Assembly: GCA_017623295.1 (NCBI GenBank)
Contig: JAGAPK010000017.1
Span: forward strand, 1-64,000
Length of the DNA: 64,000 nucleotides
DNA from: Lachnospiraceae bacterium
GTDB taxonomy: Bacteria > Bacillota > Clostridia > Lachnospirales > Lachnospiraceae
Reading direction: 5' to 3'
Shown: in pieces, positions 26,991 to 35,408 of the stretch
How positions within the stretch are numbered: position 1 is the first letter of the stretch
Layout: every line of letters starts with the position of its first letter
Position numbers and translations under genes: made by a program
Notes under the pieces: model-generated
The model's database searches: none
What the model saw: the letters and a program-made list of their open reading frames with translations, nothing else
Told to the model about the DNA's origin: nothing

Positions 26991-28203
26991 ATATAAAGGT
27001 TTTACCTGTTTGATTATTATAGTTGAAGTTCTCTTCCTGCTACTCGGCAATGGGTTGTACCTATTGCAAAATAAGAGTGATTTGGGCAGAATGTATCGTG
27101 TGGAAGCAAAGAGAGTGGCAGGAGAATTACATGAAAAAGAGCCGGATGATATTGATTTAACGAAGTACGATACGATTATAAAAGTTAGTGAATTTCTGGC
27201 AGAAGAAGTCTGTAACAATGACTATGTCGTGGAAAAGGTTGATAATAAGCTTTATCGAATTGAGTACAGTATCGAGAAGAATTATCATACACTTTTGCTT
27301 ATGAATGGAACCGTGCTTGTGATGATATTAATGACATGTATCGTTCTTAAGTATGTAGAAAAAAAGGTTTTAAAGCCTTTTCATGATATGAGCAATCTTT
27401 CTTATGAATTGGCAAAGGGTAATTTATCTGTGCCGATTAAGGAAGAGAAAAGCAAAATTTTTGGTCGTTTCTTATGGGGAATGGACATGCTTCGTGAAAA
27501 ACTGGAGGACAATAAGGAAAAAGAACTGGAATTTCAGAAAGATAAAAAGACCTTAATTCTTTCTTTGTCTCACGATATTAAAACACCACTTTCTTCTATT
27601 GAACTTTATGCCAAAGCATTGTCAGAAAACTTGTACGATACGCAGGATAAAAAAGATGAGGCGCTGCAAGGCATTACCAGAAATGTAAAAGAAATTAAAA
27701 AGTATGTTGATGAGATTGTAACGGCTTCCAGAGAAGATTTTCTGAATTTGGAAGTGATTCAGAGTGAATTTTACTTGTCGGAAATCATAAAATCCATAGA
27801 GGTATATTATAGGGATAAACTGTCTGTGATTCACACAGAGTTTGTAGTGGAGAAGTTTAGTGATTGCTTGTTAAAAGGAGACAAAAATCGTCTGATTGAA
27901 GTGTTGCAGAATATCATGGAGAATGCAATTAAGTATGGTGACGGCAAAAGTATTCGTTGTTTCTGTGAGGATGAGGAAGATTGTAAACTGATTCATATTG
28001 AAAATACCGGTTGTAGTCTGAAAGAAGAGGAGCTTCCTAATCTTTTTGACTCTTTTTACCGGGGCAGCAACAGTCATAATATCAAGGGAAACGGACTTGG
28101 CTTGTACATCTGCAAAAATCTGATGCGGAAAATGGAAGGAGAGATTTTTGCACAAAGAAATGATGATAATTTCCGGGTAACGGTGGTAATTCGAAAGGTA
28201 TAG
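26983..28203 (+). CDS. Sensor histidine kinase
   Basis: 406 residues from a TTG start. Two transmembrane segments (about 5-26 and 103-122) flank an extracellular domain of about 75 residues. A HAMP-like linker (KVLKPFHDMSNLSYELAKGNL) leads to the H-box LSLSHDIKTPLSS (His about 198), N-box NIMENAIKYGDG and G-box GNGLGLYIC. The real sensor loop makes it unlike the loop-less BceS kinases. It presumably phosphorylates the overlapping response regulator. Confidence 0.93.
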   Translation: MNRYKGFTCLIIIVEVLFLLLGNGLYLLQNKSDLGRMYRVEAKRVAGELHEKEPDDIDLTKYDTIIKVSEFLAEEVCNNDYVVEKVDNKLYRIEYSIEKNYHTLLLMNGTVLVMILMTCIVLKYVEKKVLKPFHDMSNLSYELAKGNLSVPIKEEKSKIFGRFLWGMDMLREKLEDNKEKELEFQKDKKTLILSLSHDIKTPLSSIELYAKALSENLYDTQDKKDEALQGITRNVKEIKKYVDEIVTASREDFLNLEVIQSEFYLSEIIKSIEVYYRDKLSVIHTEFVVEKFSDCLLKGDKNRLIEVLQNIMENAIKYGDGKSIRCFCEDEEDCKLIHIENTGCSLKEEELPNLFDSFYRGSNSHNIKGNGLGLYICKNLMRKMEGEIFAQRNDDNFRVTVVIRKV

Positions 28204-28204
28204 A

Positions 28205-28249
28205 TTTCCAAAGTGTGGGCAGGGAAAATGACACTTTGGAAATTTTTTT
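28205..28249 (+). terminator. Strong terminator between kinase and ABC transporter
   Basis: A perfect 12-bp stem TTTCCAAAGTGT (28205-28216) / ACACTTTGGAAA (28231-28242) followed by seven T. It separates the regulatory pair from the transporter, implying separate promoters. Confidence 0.9.
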
Positions 28250-28252
28250 CGT

Positions 28253-28290
28253 ATTTAAGGATTGTTTAATAATTTCTTCGGTATGATGGT
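28253..28290 (+). promoter_or_regulatory. Possible response-regulator site and promoter for the ABC transporter
   Basis: Right after the terminator lie two half-sites 11 bp apart, TTTAAGGAT and TTTAATAAT, followed by a -10-like TATGAT but no good -35. This is the usual look of a promoter activated by an OmpR-type regulator; inferred only. Confidence 0.35.
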
Positions 28291-28318
28291 TTCATAGAAC
28301 GGAGAAAGGAGCATACAA

Positions 28319-30685
28319 ATGTTATTTAGAATTTTAAAAAAGGATTTGAAAAGAAAAAAGACAATGAATATCATACTCTTTTTGTTCATTGTTCTTGCAG
28401 CCATGTTTGTGGCAAGTGGTATCAATAATGTGGTAACAGTGATGAATGGCACGGATTATTATCTGGATAAGGCCGGAGTGGAAGACTTCGTTATTATTAC
28501 GATGGGAGATAATTCGGTCAGTGCTTTAGATGAAATGTTAGAAACGGAGCCGGCAGTTTCTGATTACCGTATAGAGCGTGTTGTTTTTGGTGCACAGGAC
28601 AATGTTATGGCAGAGGATGGTTCAGAGGTTGAGGCTAAAAACACCACTATTTTTCAGTCCATAGATAAATCTGCAATTTCTTTTTTCAATAAAGATAATC
28701 AGGAAATTACAGATATTGAAAAAGGACATGTTTATGTGTCCGGCAATTTCATGAAAACGAATGGTTTTGAAGAAGGGGATATTATACGTTTAGAGCATAA
28801 TGGTGTGGAAATGTCATTTGTTTTGGATGGTATTGCGAAAGATGCATTGTTAGGTTCTGAGTTTATGGGAAATACAAGATTTCTTTTAAATGATGAGGAT
28901 ATGCAGGTATTGTTGGATAATAAAGAAATTTATGACCATTACAGGGGAGAAATCTGCTATGTTGAGACCGACGATATCGGTGCAATGTCATCAGCGATGA
29001 CTAATGTTTCTAATGTAGCATTTTCAGGCGGAAAAGCAACGATAAAGATGTGTTATGTTATGGATATGATTGTTGCCTTCATTATGCTATTATTGAGCAT
29101 TTGTCTGATTATTGTATCTTTTGTTGTTTTAAAGTTTTCCATTACCTTTACTATTGCGGAGGAATTCAGGGAAATTGGTGTTATGAAGGCAATTGGTCTT
29201 TCGAATGGTAAAATAAGAAGCTTATATATTGTGAAGTATTTGATGATGGCTATTGCAGGTGCAGGAATTGGTTTTGTTGCAAGTATTCCATTTGGCAATA
29301 TGCTTATAAAGTCGGTTAGCGAAAAAATGGTATTAGGAAATGATAATGCAATTTTGATTAATTTGATAGGATCCTTACTGGTAGTGTTTGTTATTGTTTT
29401 ATTTGCATACGTTTGCACCGGAAAAGTCAAGAAATCATCACCGGTGGATGCTATTCGAAATGGACAGACAGGAGAACGTTATAAGAAAAAGACGGTCCTT
29501 AGAATCCAGAAAAGTCCTGCAGGTAATGCACTTTTTATGGCACTCAATGATATTTTGAGCAGTCCAAGGAGATTCCTCACAATTATGGTTTCCTTTGGTA
29601 TTTGTACCTTGTTTGTACTAATTCTGGTAAATACTACGGCAACCATGAAAAGCCCTAATCTGATTTATACCTTTGGTACGAAGAGTGATCTTTATGTGAC
29701 AGATGTTTCAGATGTTATGAATTATATGAATACAGGTTCTAAAGAGGGTATGGAAGAAGGGCTAAAACCAATGGCCAAGAAACTGGAAGAAAATGGAATG
29801 CCTGCAGAACTAAGTATTGATCTTCAGTATAAATATAAAATTACTTTTGAAGGAAATGATTATTCACTGACTTGTTTGCAGGGACTGGGAACAGAAATTT
29901 CTGAGTATGTGTTCTCGGAAGGTGTGATGCCGCAGAATAAATATGAAATTGCCATAACACCTCAGATTGCAGAAATAACAGGCGCACAGATTGGAGATGT
30001 GTTAACCATTCACTTTGGAGAAGAAGATTTAGAATGTATGGTAACAGCATATTTCCAGACGATGAATCAGCTTGGAGAGGCAATCAGACTTCATGAAGAT
30101 GCACCTACGGATTTTCAGTATATATCCAGTGCGATGTCTTATCAGATTGACTTTACAGACAATCCATCGGAAGAAGAGATTGAGCGGCGTAAGGAAAAAA
30201 TTAAGGAATTGTATCATAATGAGGATGTTATGAATGCTACGGAATATTGTATGGATTGTGTGGCAGTCGTGGACACTATGGAAAGTGTGCAGTATCTGCT
30301 TCTTGGTATTACGCTTGTAGTAGTAGTTTTGGTTACAATTCTTATGGAGAGAAGTTTTATTGCAGATGAAAAGAGCCAGATAGCAATTCTTAAAGCAATC
30401 GGTTTTAAGGATAGTGCAGTTATTAAGTGGCATGTTTATCGCTTTGGTTTGGTAGCACTGGTATCAGTAGCTTTGGCAGCTTGTGTTTCCATTCCGATGA
30501 CTGATTTATGTATTTCACCAATTTTTGGAATGATGGGTGCCACTGATATCGATTACAATATTGAACCATTACAGATATTTGTACTTTATCCGGGGATTGT
30601 ATTAGTGACAACGATACTGATAACATGGCTTACTGCCTTGTATACGAAGTCAATTAAGAGCAGTGATACTGCAAATATAGAATAA
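28319..30685 (+). CDS. ABC transporter permease, FtsX/MacB type with two core domains
   Basis: 788 residues. One N-terminal helix (IILFLFIVLAAMFVASGI), a ~220-residue extracellular domain, three helices forming the first FtsX core (about 245-375), a central helix near 420, a second extracellular domain (about 445-650) and three more helices. The architecture matches VexP/YxdM/SalY-type permeases of antimicrobial-peptide export or resistance systems. It works with the ATPase 84 bp downstream. Start follows AAAGGAG. Confidence 0.88.
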   Translation: MLFRILKKDLKRKKTMNIILFLFIVLAAMFVASGINNVVTVMNGTDYYLDKAGVEDFVIITMGDNSVSALDEMLETEPAVSDYRIERVVFGAQDNVMAEDGSEVEAKNTTIFQSIDKSAISFFNKDNQEITDIEKGHVYVSGNFMKTNGFEEGDIIRLEHNGVEMSFVLDGIAKDALLGSEFMGNTRFLLNDEDMQVLLDNKEIYDHYRGEICYVETDDIGAMSSAMTNVSNVAFSGGKATIKMCYVMDMIVAFIMLLLSICLIIVSFVVLKFSITFTIAEEFREIGVMKAIGLSNGKIRSLYIVKYLMMAIAGAGIGFVASIPFGNMLIKSVSEKMVLGNDNAILINLIGSLLVVFVIVLFAYVCTGKVKKSSPVDAIRNGQTGERYKKKTVLRIQKSPAGNALFMALNDILSSPRRFLTIMVSFGICTLFVLILVNTTATMKSPNLIYTFGTKSDLYVTDVSDVMNYMNTGSKEGMEEGLKPMAKKLEENGMPAELSIDLQYKYKITFEGNDYSLTCLQGLGTEISEYVFSEGVMPQNKYEIAITPQIAEITGAQIGDVLTIHFGEEDLECMVTAYFQTMNQLGEAIRLHEDAPTDFQYISSAMSYQIDFTDNPSEEEIERRKEKIKELYHNEDVMNATEYCMDCVAVVDTMESVQYLLLGITLVVVVLVTILMERSFIADEKSQIAILKAIGFKDSAVIKWHVYRFGLVALVSVALAACVSIPMTDLCISPIFGMMGATDIDYNIEPLQIFVLYPGIVLVTTILITWLTALYTKSIKSSDTANIE

Positions 30686-30769
30686 ATAACAGACCAATAC
30701 ATAGGAGGTCTGAATAGTTGGAAAAAGAATGTGTATATCGTATAACGGATTGAATTGGAGGAAAATAAA

Positions 30770-31534
30770 ATGGCAGCTTTATTGGAAGTAAAAGATCTTT
30801 GCAAGACTTATGTAGTAAATAAAAGACAGAACAATATCTTAAAAAATGTGAATTTTTCGGTAAAAGAAGGGGAAATGGTGGCAATTATGGGACCTTCCGG
30901 TTCCGGTAAATCCACACTTCTCTATGCGGTTTCCGGTATGGATGGTGCAACCAGTGGAACGGTTATGTTTGATGGTAAGAACATTACCAAGTTAAGCAGT
31001 AACGAACTGGCAGCACTTCGTCTGGATGAGATGGGATTTATTTTTCAACAGATGTATATGATGAAAAATTTAACTATTTTAGACAATATTGTTCTCCCTG
31101 CAATAGAGAGCAAGAAAACAGGAGAAAGCAAGAAAGAAAAAGCACAGCATGGCGAGGAGTTGATGCGTAAACTTGGCATTATTGAAGTGGCAGACAATGA
31201 TATCAATGAGGTGTCAGGCGGTCAGCTTCAGCGTGCTTGTATTTGCAGAAGCATGATTAACAAACCGAAAGTTTTGTTTGCAGATGAGCCTACCGGAGCA
31301 TTAAACAGAACCGCATCCAATGAGGTGATGGAAGAATTGGTAAAGTTAAATGAAGAAGGCACAACTATCATGATGGTAACCCATGATGCGAAGGTTGCAG
31401 CGAAATGTTCCAGAGTTTTGTATATTGTTGATGGTAACATTAAAGGAGAATATCGAAGCCCAAGTGATGAAAAGATGGCAGATAAAGATAGAGAAAGAAT
31501 GTTGAATAACTGGTTGATGGAACTGGGATGGTAA
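30770..31534 (+). CDS. ABC transporter ATP-binding protein (MacB/LolD-like)
   Basis: 254 residues. Walker A GPSGSGKST (about 43-51), Q-loop FIFQQMYMM, signature VSGGQLQRACICRS, Walker B VLFADEPTGALN and the switch His in MMVTHD. ATG 30770 lies eight bases after GGAGG; the TTG at 30755 overlaps that site. It energises the upstream permease. A C-terminal ~30-residue tail (PSDEKMADKDRERML) is typical of this group. Confidence 0.93.
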   Translation: MAALLEVKDLCKTYVVNKRQNNILKNVNFSVKEGEMVAIMGPSGSGKSTLLYAVSGMDGATSGTVMFDGKNITKLSSNELAALRLDEMGFIFQQMYMMKNLTILDNIVLPAIESKKTGESKKEKAQHGEELMRKLGIIEVADNDINEVSGGQLQRACICRSMINKPKVLFADEPTGALNRTASNEVMEELVKLNEEGTTIMMVTHDAKVAAKCSRVLYIVDGNIKGEYRSPSDEKMADKDRERMLNNWLMELGW

Positions 31535-31552
31535 AGGTAAAATAAATTCGTA

Positions 31553-31583
31553 TTGACCTTTCCCTTAGGGCAAGCTGTACAAT
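31553..31583 (+). promoter_or_regulatory. MerR-type promoter/operator (autoregulation)
   Basis: -35 TTGACC (31553-31558), an overlong 19-bp spacer, -10 TACAAT (31578-31583). Inside the spacer is a dyad CTTTCCCT-t-AGGGCAAG (31558-31574), 7 of 8 arms matched. The 19-bp spacer with a central palindrome is the hallmark of promoters untwisted by MerR activators. Confidence 0.85.
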
Positions 31584-31620
31584 CAGGTCAATGAAACATC
31601 ACTTGAAAAGGAGTATATAC

Positions 31621-32454
31621 ATGCTATCCATTGGAGAATTTTCAAATATCTGTAAGGTATCCACGAAGACACTTCGCTATTATGCAGAAATTGGTTTGAT
31701 TTTGCCACAAGAAATTAATCCGGAAAACGGTTATCGCTATTATGCGATTGAGCAGTTGGAAACGATGCTGTTTATCAATCGTCTGAAAGCATATAATTTT
31801 TCTCTGGATGAAATTAAAACAATTCTGCAAGCAGAGGAGCCACAGGAGGAAATACTTTGTGCAGCGCTGATTGGTAAGAAAAAGGAGATGGAAAAGGAAA
31901 TTCTGGAATCCAGGAAAATGCTTCATCAGCTGGATGATGATATCACCAATTTGAAGCAGGGCAAATCCATTATGTCTTATCTGGATAATATTGATGTGCA
32001 GCTTGTAGAAGTACCGATGATGTATCTTCTGTCTATCCGGAAAATGGTGCAGGAGTGTGATTTCCCGAATGAGTACAGACTTTGCTTTGGCAGCCTGCTT
32101 CAAAAAGTTCAAAGTGAACATTTGACTATTATTGCACCGCCTATGGTACTTTTTCATAGTGCAGAATTCAGTCCGTTTGGATTAGATACAGAATTTGCTA
32201 TTCCGGTGAAAGAGTATGTTACGGGTACGAGAGATTTTACGCCGGGATTGTGTTTGAAAACGGTTGTACACGGAGCATATTCAAATCTTTCTTCTGTTTA
32301 CACAAGACAGCGCGAGTGGGCAGAAAAGGAAGGATATGAGTGTAACAATGCTCTTTATGAAGTTTATGTAAATGACCCTTCTCAAGTGATAAGTGAAAAT
32401 GACCTGATAACAGAAGTTTATTATCCGGTGAAAAAGAAAGCAGCCAGAGGCTAG
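31621..32454 (+). CDS. MerR-family regulator with GyrI-like effector-binding domain
   Basis: 277 residues: an N-terminal MerR helix-turn-helix (MLSIGEFSNICKVSTKTLRYY), a dimerisation coiled coil (about 80-120) and a C-terminal GyrI/BmrR-like ligand domain with the typical end EVYVNDP...ITEVYYPVKK. Such proteins bind amphipathic drugs and activate exporters. ATG 31621 follows AAAAGGAG; the longer ORF start at 31591 falls on the promoter region. The upstream 19-bp-spacer promoter suggests it activates its own operon, which may include the beta-lactamase-like gene 19 bp downstream. Confidence 0.92.
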   Translation: MLSIGEFSNICKVSTKTLRYYAEIGLILPQEINPENGYRYYAIEQLETMLFINRLKAYNFSLDEIKTILQAEEPQEEILCAALIGKKKEMEKEILESRKMLHQLDDDITNLKQGKSIMSYLDNIDVQLVEVPMMYLLSIRKMVQECDFPNEYRLCFGSLLQKVQSEHLTIIAPPMVLFHSAEFSPFGLDTEFAIPVKEYVTGTRDFTPGLCLKTVVHGAYSNLSSVYTRQREWAEKEGYECNNALYEVYVNDPSQVISENDLITEVYYPVKKKAARG

Positions 32455-32473
32455 CACGAAGGGAGAAAATGAC

Positions 32474-33439
32474 ATGAGTCAATTAGAACAGATTATTCAA
32501 AAAGAATATAGTAATATAGCCGGAATTGTCGTTTCAAAAGACGGTAAAACACGGTATGAAAATTATTTTAACGGTTGCACTGCAAATAATCGTATCCATG
32601 TTTATTCCGTTACCAAAAGTATTCTGTCTATACTGATTGGGATTGCAATCGATAAAGGCTTCATCACGAGCGTAGAGCAGAAGATAGTTGAATTTTTCCC
32701 AGATTATTCTATACGGAAAAAAGAGCAAGTGATACAAAACATAACGATTCGTGATATGCTGACAATGACAGTGCCGTATCGATATTTGTTTGCCCCTTAT
32801 AAAAAATATTTTATGAGCAGCGATTGGGTAAAGTTTTCACTTGATTTATTGGGCGGCAGAGGCAAGATAGGAGATTTTCGATATGCCCCTCTTATTGGAC
32901 CAGATATTTTGTCGGGGATTCTTGTGAAAGCAACCGGGCAGTCCGTACTGGAGTTTGCCAATGAGAATTTATTTTTACCACTAGGAATTTTCGATTTGAA
33001 ACCAGAAGTTTTTCATAGCAAGGAAGACCAGCTTGCCTTTTATAAGGCAACAGACAGAAACAGTTGGGTTGCAGATGAATTGGGTATCAATGCAGCCGGT
33101 TGGGGCCTGACACTTTCAGCCTCAGATATGAGCAAAATCGGGCAGTTGTATTTAGATGGCGGAATCTGGAATGGAAAACAGATTGTATCAAAGAACTGGG
33201 TAGAAGAAAGTACAAAAGAACAGAGTAAATGGGAAAAAAGAGGCCTGCCATATGGCTACTTATGGTGGGTTAATAATGACAAAGAGTCAGGTTTTGCGGC
33301 TATGGGAGATGGTGGAAATATTATTTATGTCAATACAGAAAGAAAAATAGTAGTTGCCATTACCTCTCTTTTTGATCCAAAAGCAAGGGATAGGATTGCA
33401 TTTATTAAAAAATATATTGAGCCAATGCTTGAAAGTTGA
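32474..33439 (+). CDS. Serine hydrolase, class C beta-lactamase/penicillin-binding family
   Basis: 321 residues without a signal peptide. The catalytic S-x-x-K is SVTK (about 45-48). The Tyr motif is in FRYAPLIGPDILSGIL, and the third motif appears as MGDGGN, with G-D-G in place of H/K-T-G. The C-terminal region YGYLWWVN...GFAAMGDGGNIIYVN is typical. Members are esterases, D-amino-acid or peptide hydrolases as often as true beta-lactamases. Cytoplasmic location argues against penicillin resistance. Confidence 0.85.
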   Translation: MSQLEQIIQKEYSNIAGIVVSKDGKTRYENYFNGCTANNRIHVYSVTKSILSILIGIAIDKGFITSVEQKIVEFFPDYSIRKKEQVIQNITIRDMLTMTVPYRYLFAPYKKYFMSSDWVKFSLDLLGGRGKIGDFRYAPLIGPDILSGILVKATGQSVLEFANENLFLPLGIFDLKPEVFHSKEDQLAFYKATDRNSWVADELGINAAGWGLTLSASDMSKIGQLYLDGGIWNGKQIVSKNWVEESTKEQSKWEKRGLPYGYLWWVNNDKESGFAAMGDGGNIIYVNTERKIVVAITSLFDPKARDRIAFIKKYIEPMLES

Positions 33440-33496
33440 AGATTATTAGTGTAAGTTATCGTTTATATTAGTAGATAACGAAAGGTGCACCGGAAT

Positions 33497-34084
33497 ATGA
33501 AAATACTGCTTTTTTGCCTAAAAGGATTTGAAGTCATGGAGTTTAGCCCTTTTGTAGATGTTATGGGATGGGCGAGAAATGATTATGGATATGATATACA
33601 GGTTGAAACCTGTGGATTTACGAAAACAGTAGTAAGTACCTTTGGAATTCCTGTAATCATGGATAAAACATATGATGAAATAAATCCGGAGGAGTATGAT
33701 GCATTGGCGATTCCGGGTGGCTTTGAAGAATTTGGTTTCTATGAGGAAGCATATTGCGAGGAATTTCTGGAACTTATCAGAAGGTTTGATAATAAAAAGA
33801 AAGTTATAGCAACTATATGTGTAGGTGCTTTGCCGGTAGGAAAAAGCGGAATTATGAAAAAACGAAAAGCGACAACTTATCACTTAAACAATGGGTATCG
33901 CCAGAAGCAGCTCGCCACTTTCGGAGTTGAGGTTGTGAATGAACGTGTTGTGATAGATAACAATGTTATTACATCTTATTGTCCTGAAACAGCAGCAGAC
34001 GTAGCATTTGAGTTACTGAAAGTGCTGGTTGGAAAAAACAAGATGCAGGTCGTAAAAACCGCGATGGGATATATTTCGGCATAA
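33497..34084 (+). CDS. DJ-1/PfpI family protein
   Basis: 195 residues with the class I glutamine amidotransferase-like fold: KILLFCLKGFEVMEFSPFVDV at the start, AIPGGFEEFGFYEEAY, and the nucleophile elbow ATICVGALPVGKSG with its Cys near 110. Closest in style to the ThiJ/DJ-1 proteins of Clostridia. Members are glyoxalases, chaperones or deglycases; the substrate cannot be told. ATG 33497 follows AAAGGTG; GTG 33485 is less likely. Confidence 0.88.
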   Translation: MKILLFCLKGFEVMEFSPFVDVMGWARNDYGYDIQVETCGFTKTVVSTFGIPVIMDKTYDEINPEEYDALAIPGGFEEFGFYEEAYCEEFLELIRRFDNKKKVIATICVGALPVGKSGIMKKRKATTYHLNNGYRQKQLATFGVEVVNERVVIDNNVITSYCPETAADVAFELLKVLVGKNKMQVVKTAMGYISA

Positions 34085-34099
34085 AAGAGGGATATACGA

Positions 34100-34459
34100 A
34101 TGAATAGAAAATGGATTATTTTTTGTAGTTTGGGATTATTAGTTGCTATTTCTCTTGGAATTTTGGTCAAGCAAAAGCCTTTAGGAAACATGAAGCGTAA
34201 TTTTTTAGAGCCGACAACGGCTTCCAGTGAAGTGTCCTTTTATGCAGATTCAGGAACTCAAGTGAAAATTTCTTTTTCTTCTAGAATAGAGAAAGGAACA
34301 CTTAATATTGTGTTATATGATTCGCAGGAAAATATAGTAAAAGAACTGGACCAAGCAAGAGAATTGGAAACATATGCTGTGTTAGAGAAAGAAGATGTTT
34401 ATACATTAGTGGCAGAGTATAACGATTTTGAAGGAAAGTTTAAAGTAGCGGTGTATTGA
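34100..34459 (+). CDS. Small membrane-anchored protein of unknown function
   Basis: 119 residues: an N-terminal transmembrane/signal helix (WIIFCSLGLLVAISLGILV), then an extracellular domain predicted to be beta-rich (SSEVSFYADSGTQVKISFSSRI...). No lipobox Cys. I do not recognise the family; the domain resembles small immunoglobulin-like lipoproteins only in pattern. It begins 15 bp after the DJ-1 gene with AGAGGG as ribosome binding site, so probably belongs to the same transcript. Confidence 0.7.
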   Translation: MNRKWIIFCSLGLLVAISLGILVKQKPLGNMKRNFLEPTTASSEVSFYADSGTQVKISFSSRIEKGTLNIVLYDSQENIVKELDQARELETYAVLEKEDVYTLVAEYNDFEGKFKVAVY

Positions 34460-34487
34460 TAAATCTATATGAAAGAATAATATGAAA

Positions 34488-34520
34488 ACTCCACGTTCAA
34501 AACAACGTGGAGTCTTCCTT
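34488..34520. terminator. Strong terminator between convergent transcripts
   Basis: Perfect 10-bp stem ACTCCACGTT (34488-34497) / AACGTGGAGT (34504-34513), loop CAAAAC, then CTTCCTTTA. It ends the rightward run and may also serve the leftward genes. Confidence 0.85.
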
Positions 34521-34774
34521 TATTTATTTTGGATTTTTGCTTTGGCATTTGTGTATTCTGTAACAGAAACACCGAGTCCATTACATGCTTTTTCCAAATC
34601 AATATTGAAATTTTTCATAGCAGATTCAACATTATTTACTAGTGTTTCAAATTTTCCTGTATCATACCCATTTTCATAGCCATCTTCAAATAATGTCTTT
34701 TTCACATATTCTTCATTGTACTCATAAATCGACATAGCGATTACCTCGGCTTTCTGTTTGTTGAGAATGACAAA
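34520..34774 (-). pseudogene. C-terminal fragment of an Rpn-family nuclease gene
   Basis: Read leftward, the frame gives FVILNKQKAEVIAMSIYEY followed by NEEYVKKTLFEDGYENGYDTG. That is the usual Rpn tail (N-K-x-E-V-x-x-M-S-I-Y-E-Y-x-E-E). The resemblance continues upstream of the only ATG (34735) until an in-frame TGA at 34793, so an older, longer gene has lost its 5' part. The 71-codon ORF from ATG 34735 has GAGG eight bases before it and could still be made. Confidence 0.6.
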
Positions 34775-34833
34775 CGAATTTCCGTTAGAATTTCAATGCT
34801 ATAAAACAAGAATAACAGCATATTGAAAAAACG

Positions 34834-35226
34834 TCAAGAGTCTATTAAATTACTGAAATACTTCGTTTTGCCGGAGAGGACATCATCATAGAATTGTTGT
34901 TTCCAGTCAATATAATCGATGCATTGCTTTAGCAGATTCATTTGCTCTAGCAGTGCATCTTTTTTAATACGCAAAATTTCTTTTCGCTCCGGGATACTGT
35001 TTTCTCCCTGTTTACACAAATCTACATAGGTTTTCATTTCAGAGATACTCATGCCACAATTTTTCAGACAGGTCAGACTTTGAATCCAGGCAATATCTCT
35101 GTCATCAAAAACGCGGTGATTCCATTTATCTCTTTTTACATTTGGAACAAGTCCCTGATTGCAATAAAATTTCAAGGTTTCGTAGTTCATGTCGACTTTT
35201 TCACAAGTTTCTTTCATGCTGTACAT
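34834..35226 (-). CDS. MerR-family transcriptional regulator
   Basis: 130 residues. The winged-helix MYSMKETCEKVDMNYETLKFY and the VFDDRDIAWIQSLTCLKNCGMSISEMK motif place it with the small MerR regulators that control aldo/keto reductases and other dehydrogenases. ATG 35226 is six bases after GAGG; longer starts run into the shared promoter region. No sensory Cys cluster: the two Cys near residue 60-68 are in the LTCLKNCGMS helix common to this subgroup. It is divergent from the reductase gene. Confidence 0.92.
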   Translation of the reverse strand: MYSMKETCEKVDMNYETLKFYCNQGLVPNVKRDKWNHRVFDDRDIAWIQSLTCLKNCGMSISEMKTYVDLCKQGENSIPERKEILRIKKDALLEQMNLLKQCIDYIDWKQQFYDDVLSGKTKYFSNLIDS

Positions 35227-35253
35227 AAGATTCCTCATTTCTGTAAAAAACAC

Positions 35254-35316
35254 TTGACCGGTAGTTACTACCGGCTGTTATGCTGAGAGTGTAACATATT
35301 GAATTATTTTTTTCAA
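35254..35316. promoter_or_regulatory. Divergent promoters with a MerR operator
   Basis: Rightward: -35 TTGACC (35254-35259), 19-bp spacer, -10 TATGCT (35279-35284); the spacer carries a perfect dyad CCGGTAGT-t-ACTACCGG (35258-35274). Leftward, for merR: -35 TTGAAA (35311-35316), 17-bp spacer, -10 TACACT (35288-35293). The regulator would activate the reductase and control itself. Confidence 0.88.
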
Positions 35317-35408
35317 GGAAACAAAATGAATCAAAACAATTAAAACAAAAACAAAATGAAAGCAAGAAATAACATTGAAGCAGAAGCAAATGTGAACAGG
35401 AGGCAGAA

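Noticed and set aside
32474..33439. True secreted beta-lactamase giving antibiotic resistance
   Set aside because: No signal peptide and the third active-site motif is unusual; family includes many esterases and peptidases.
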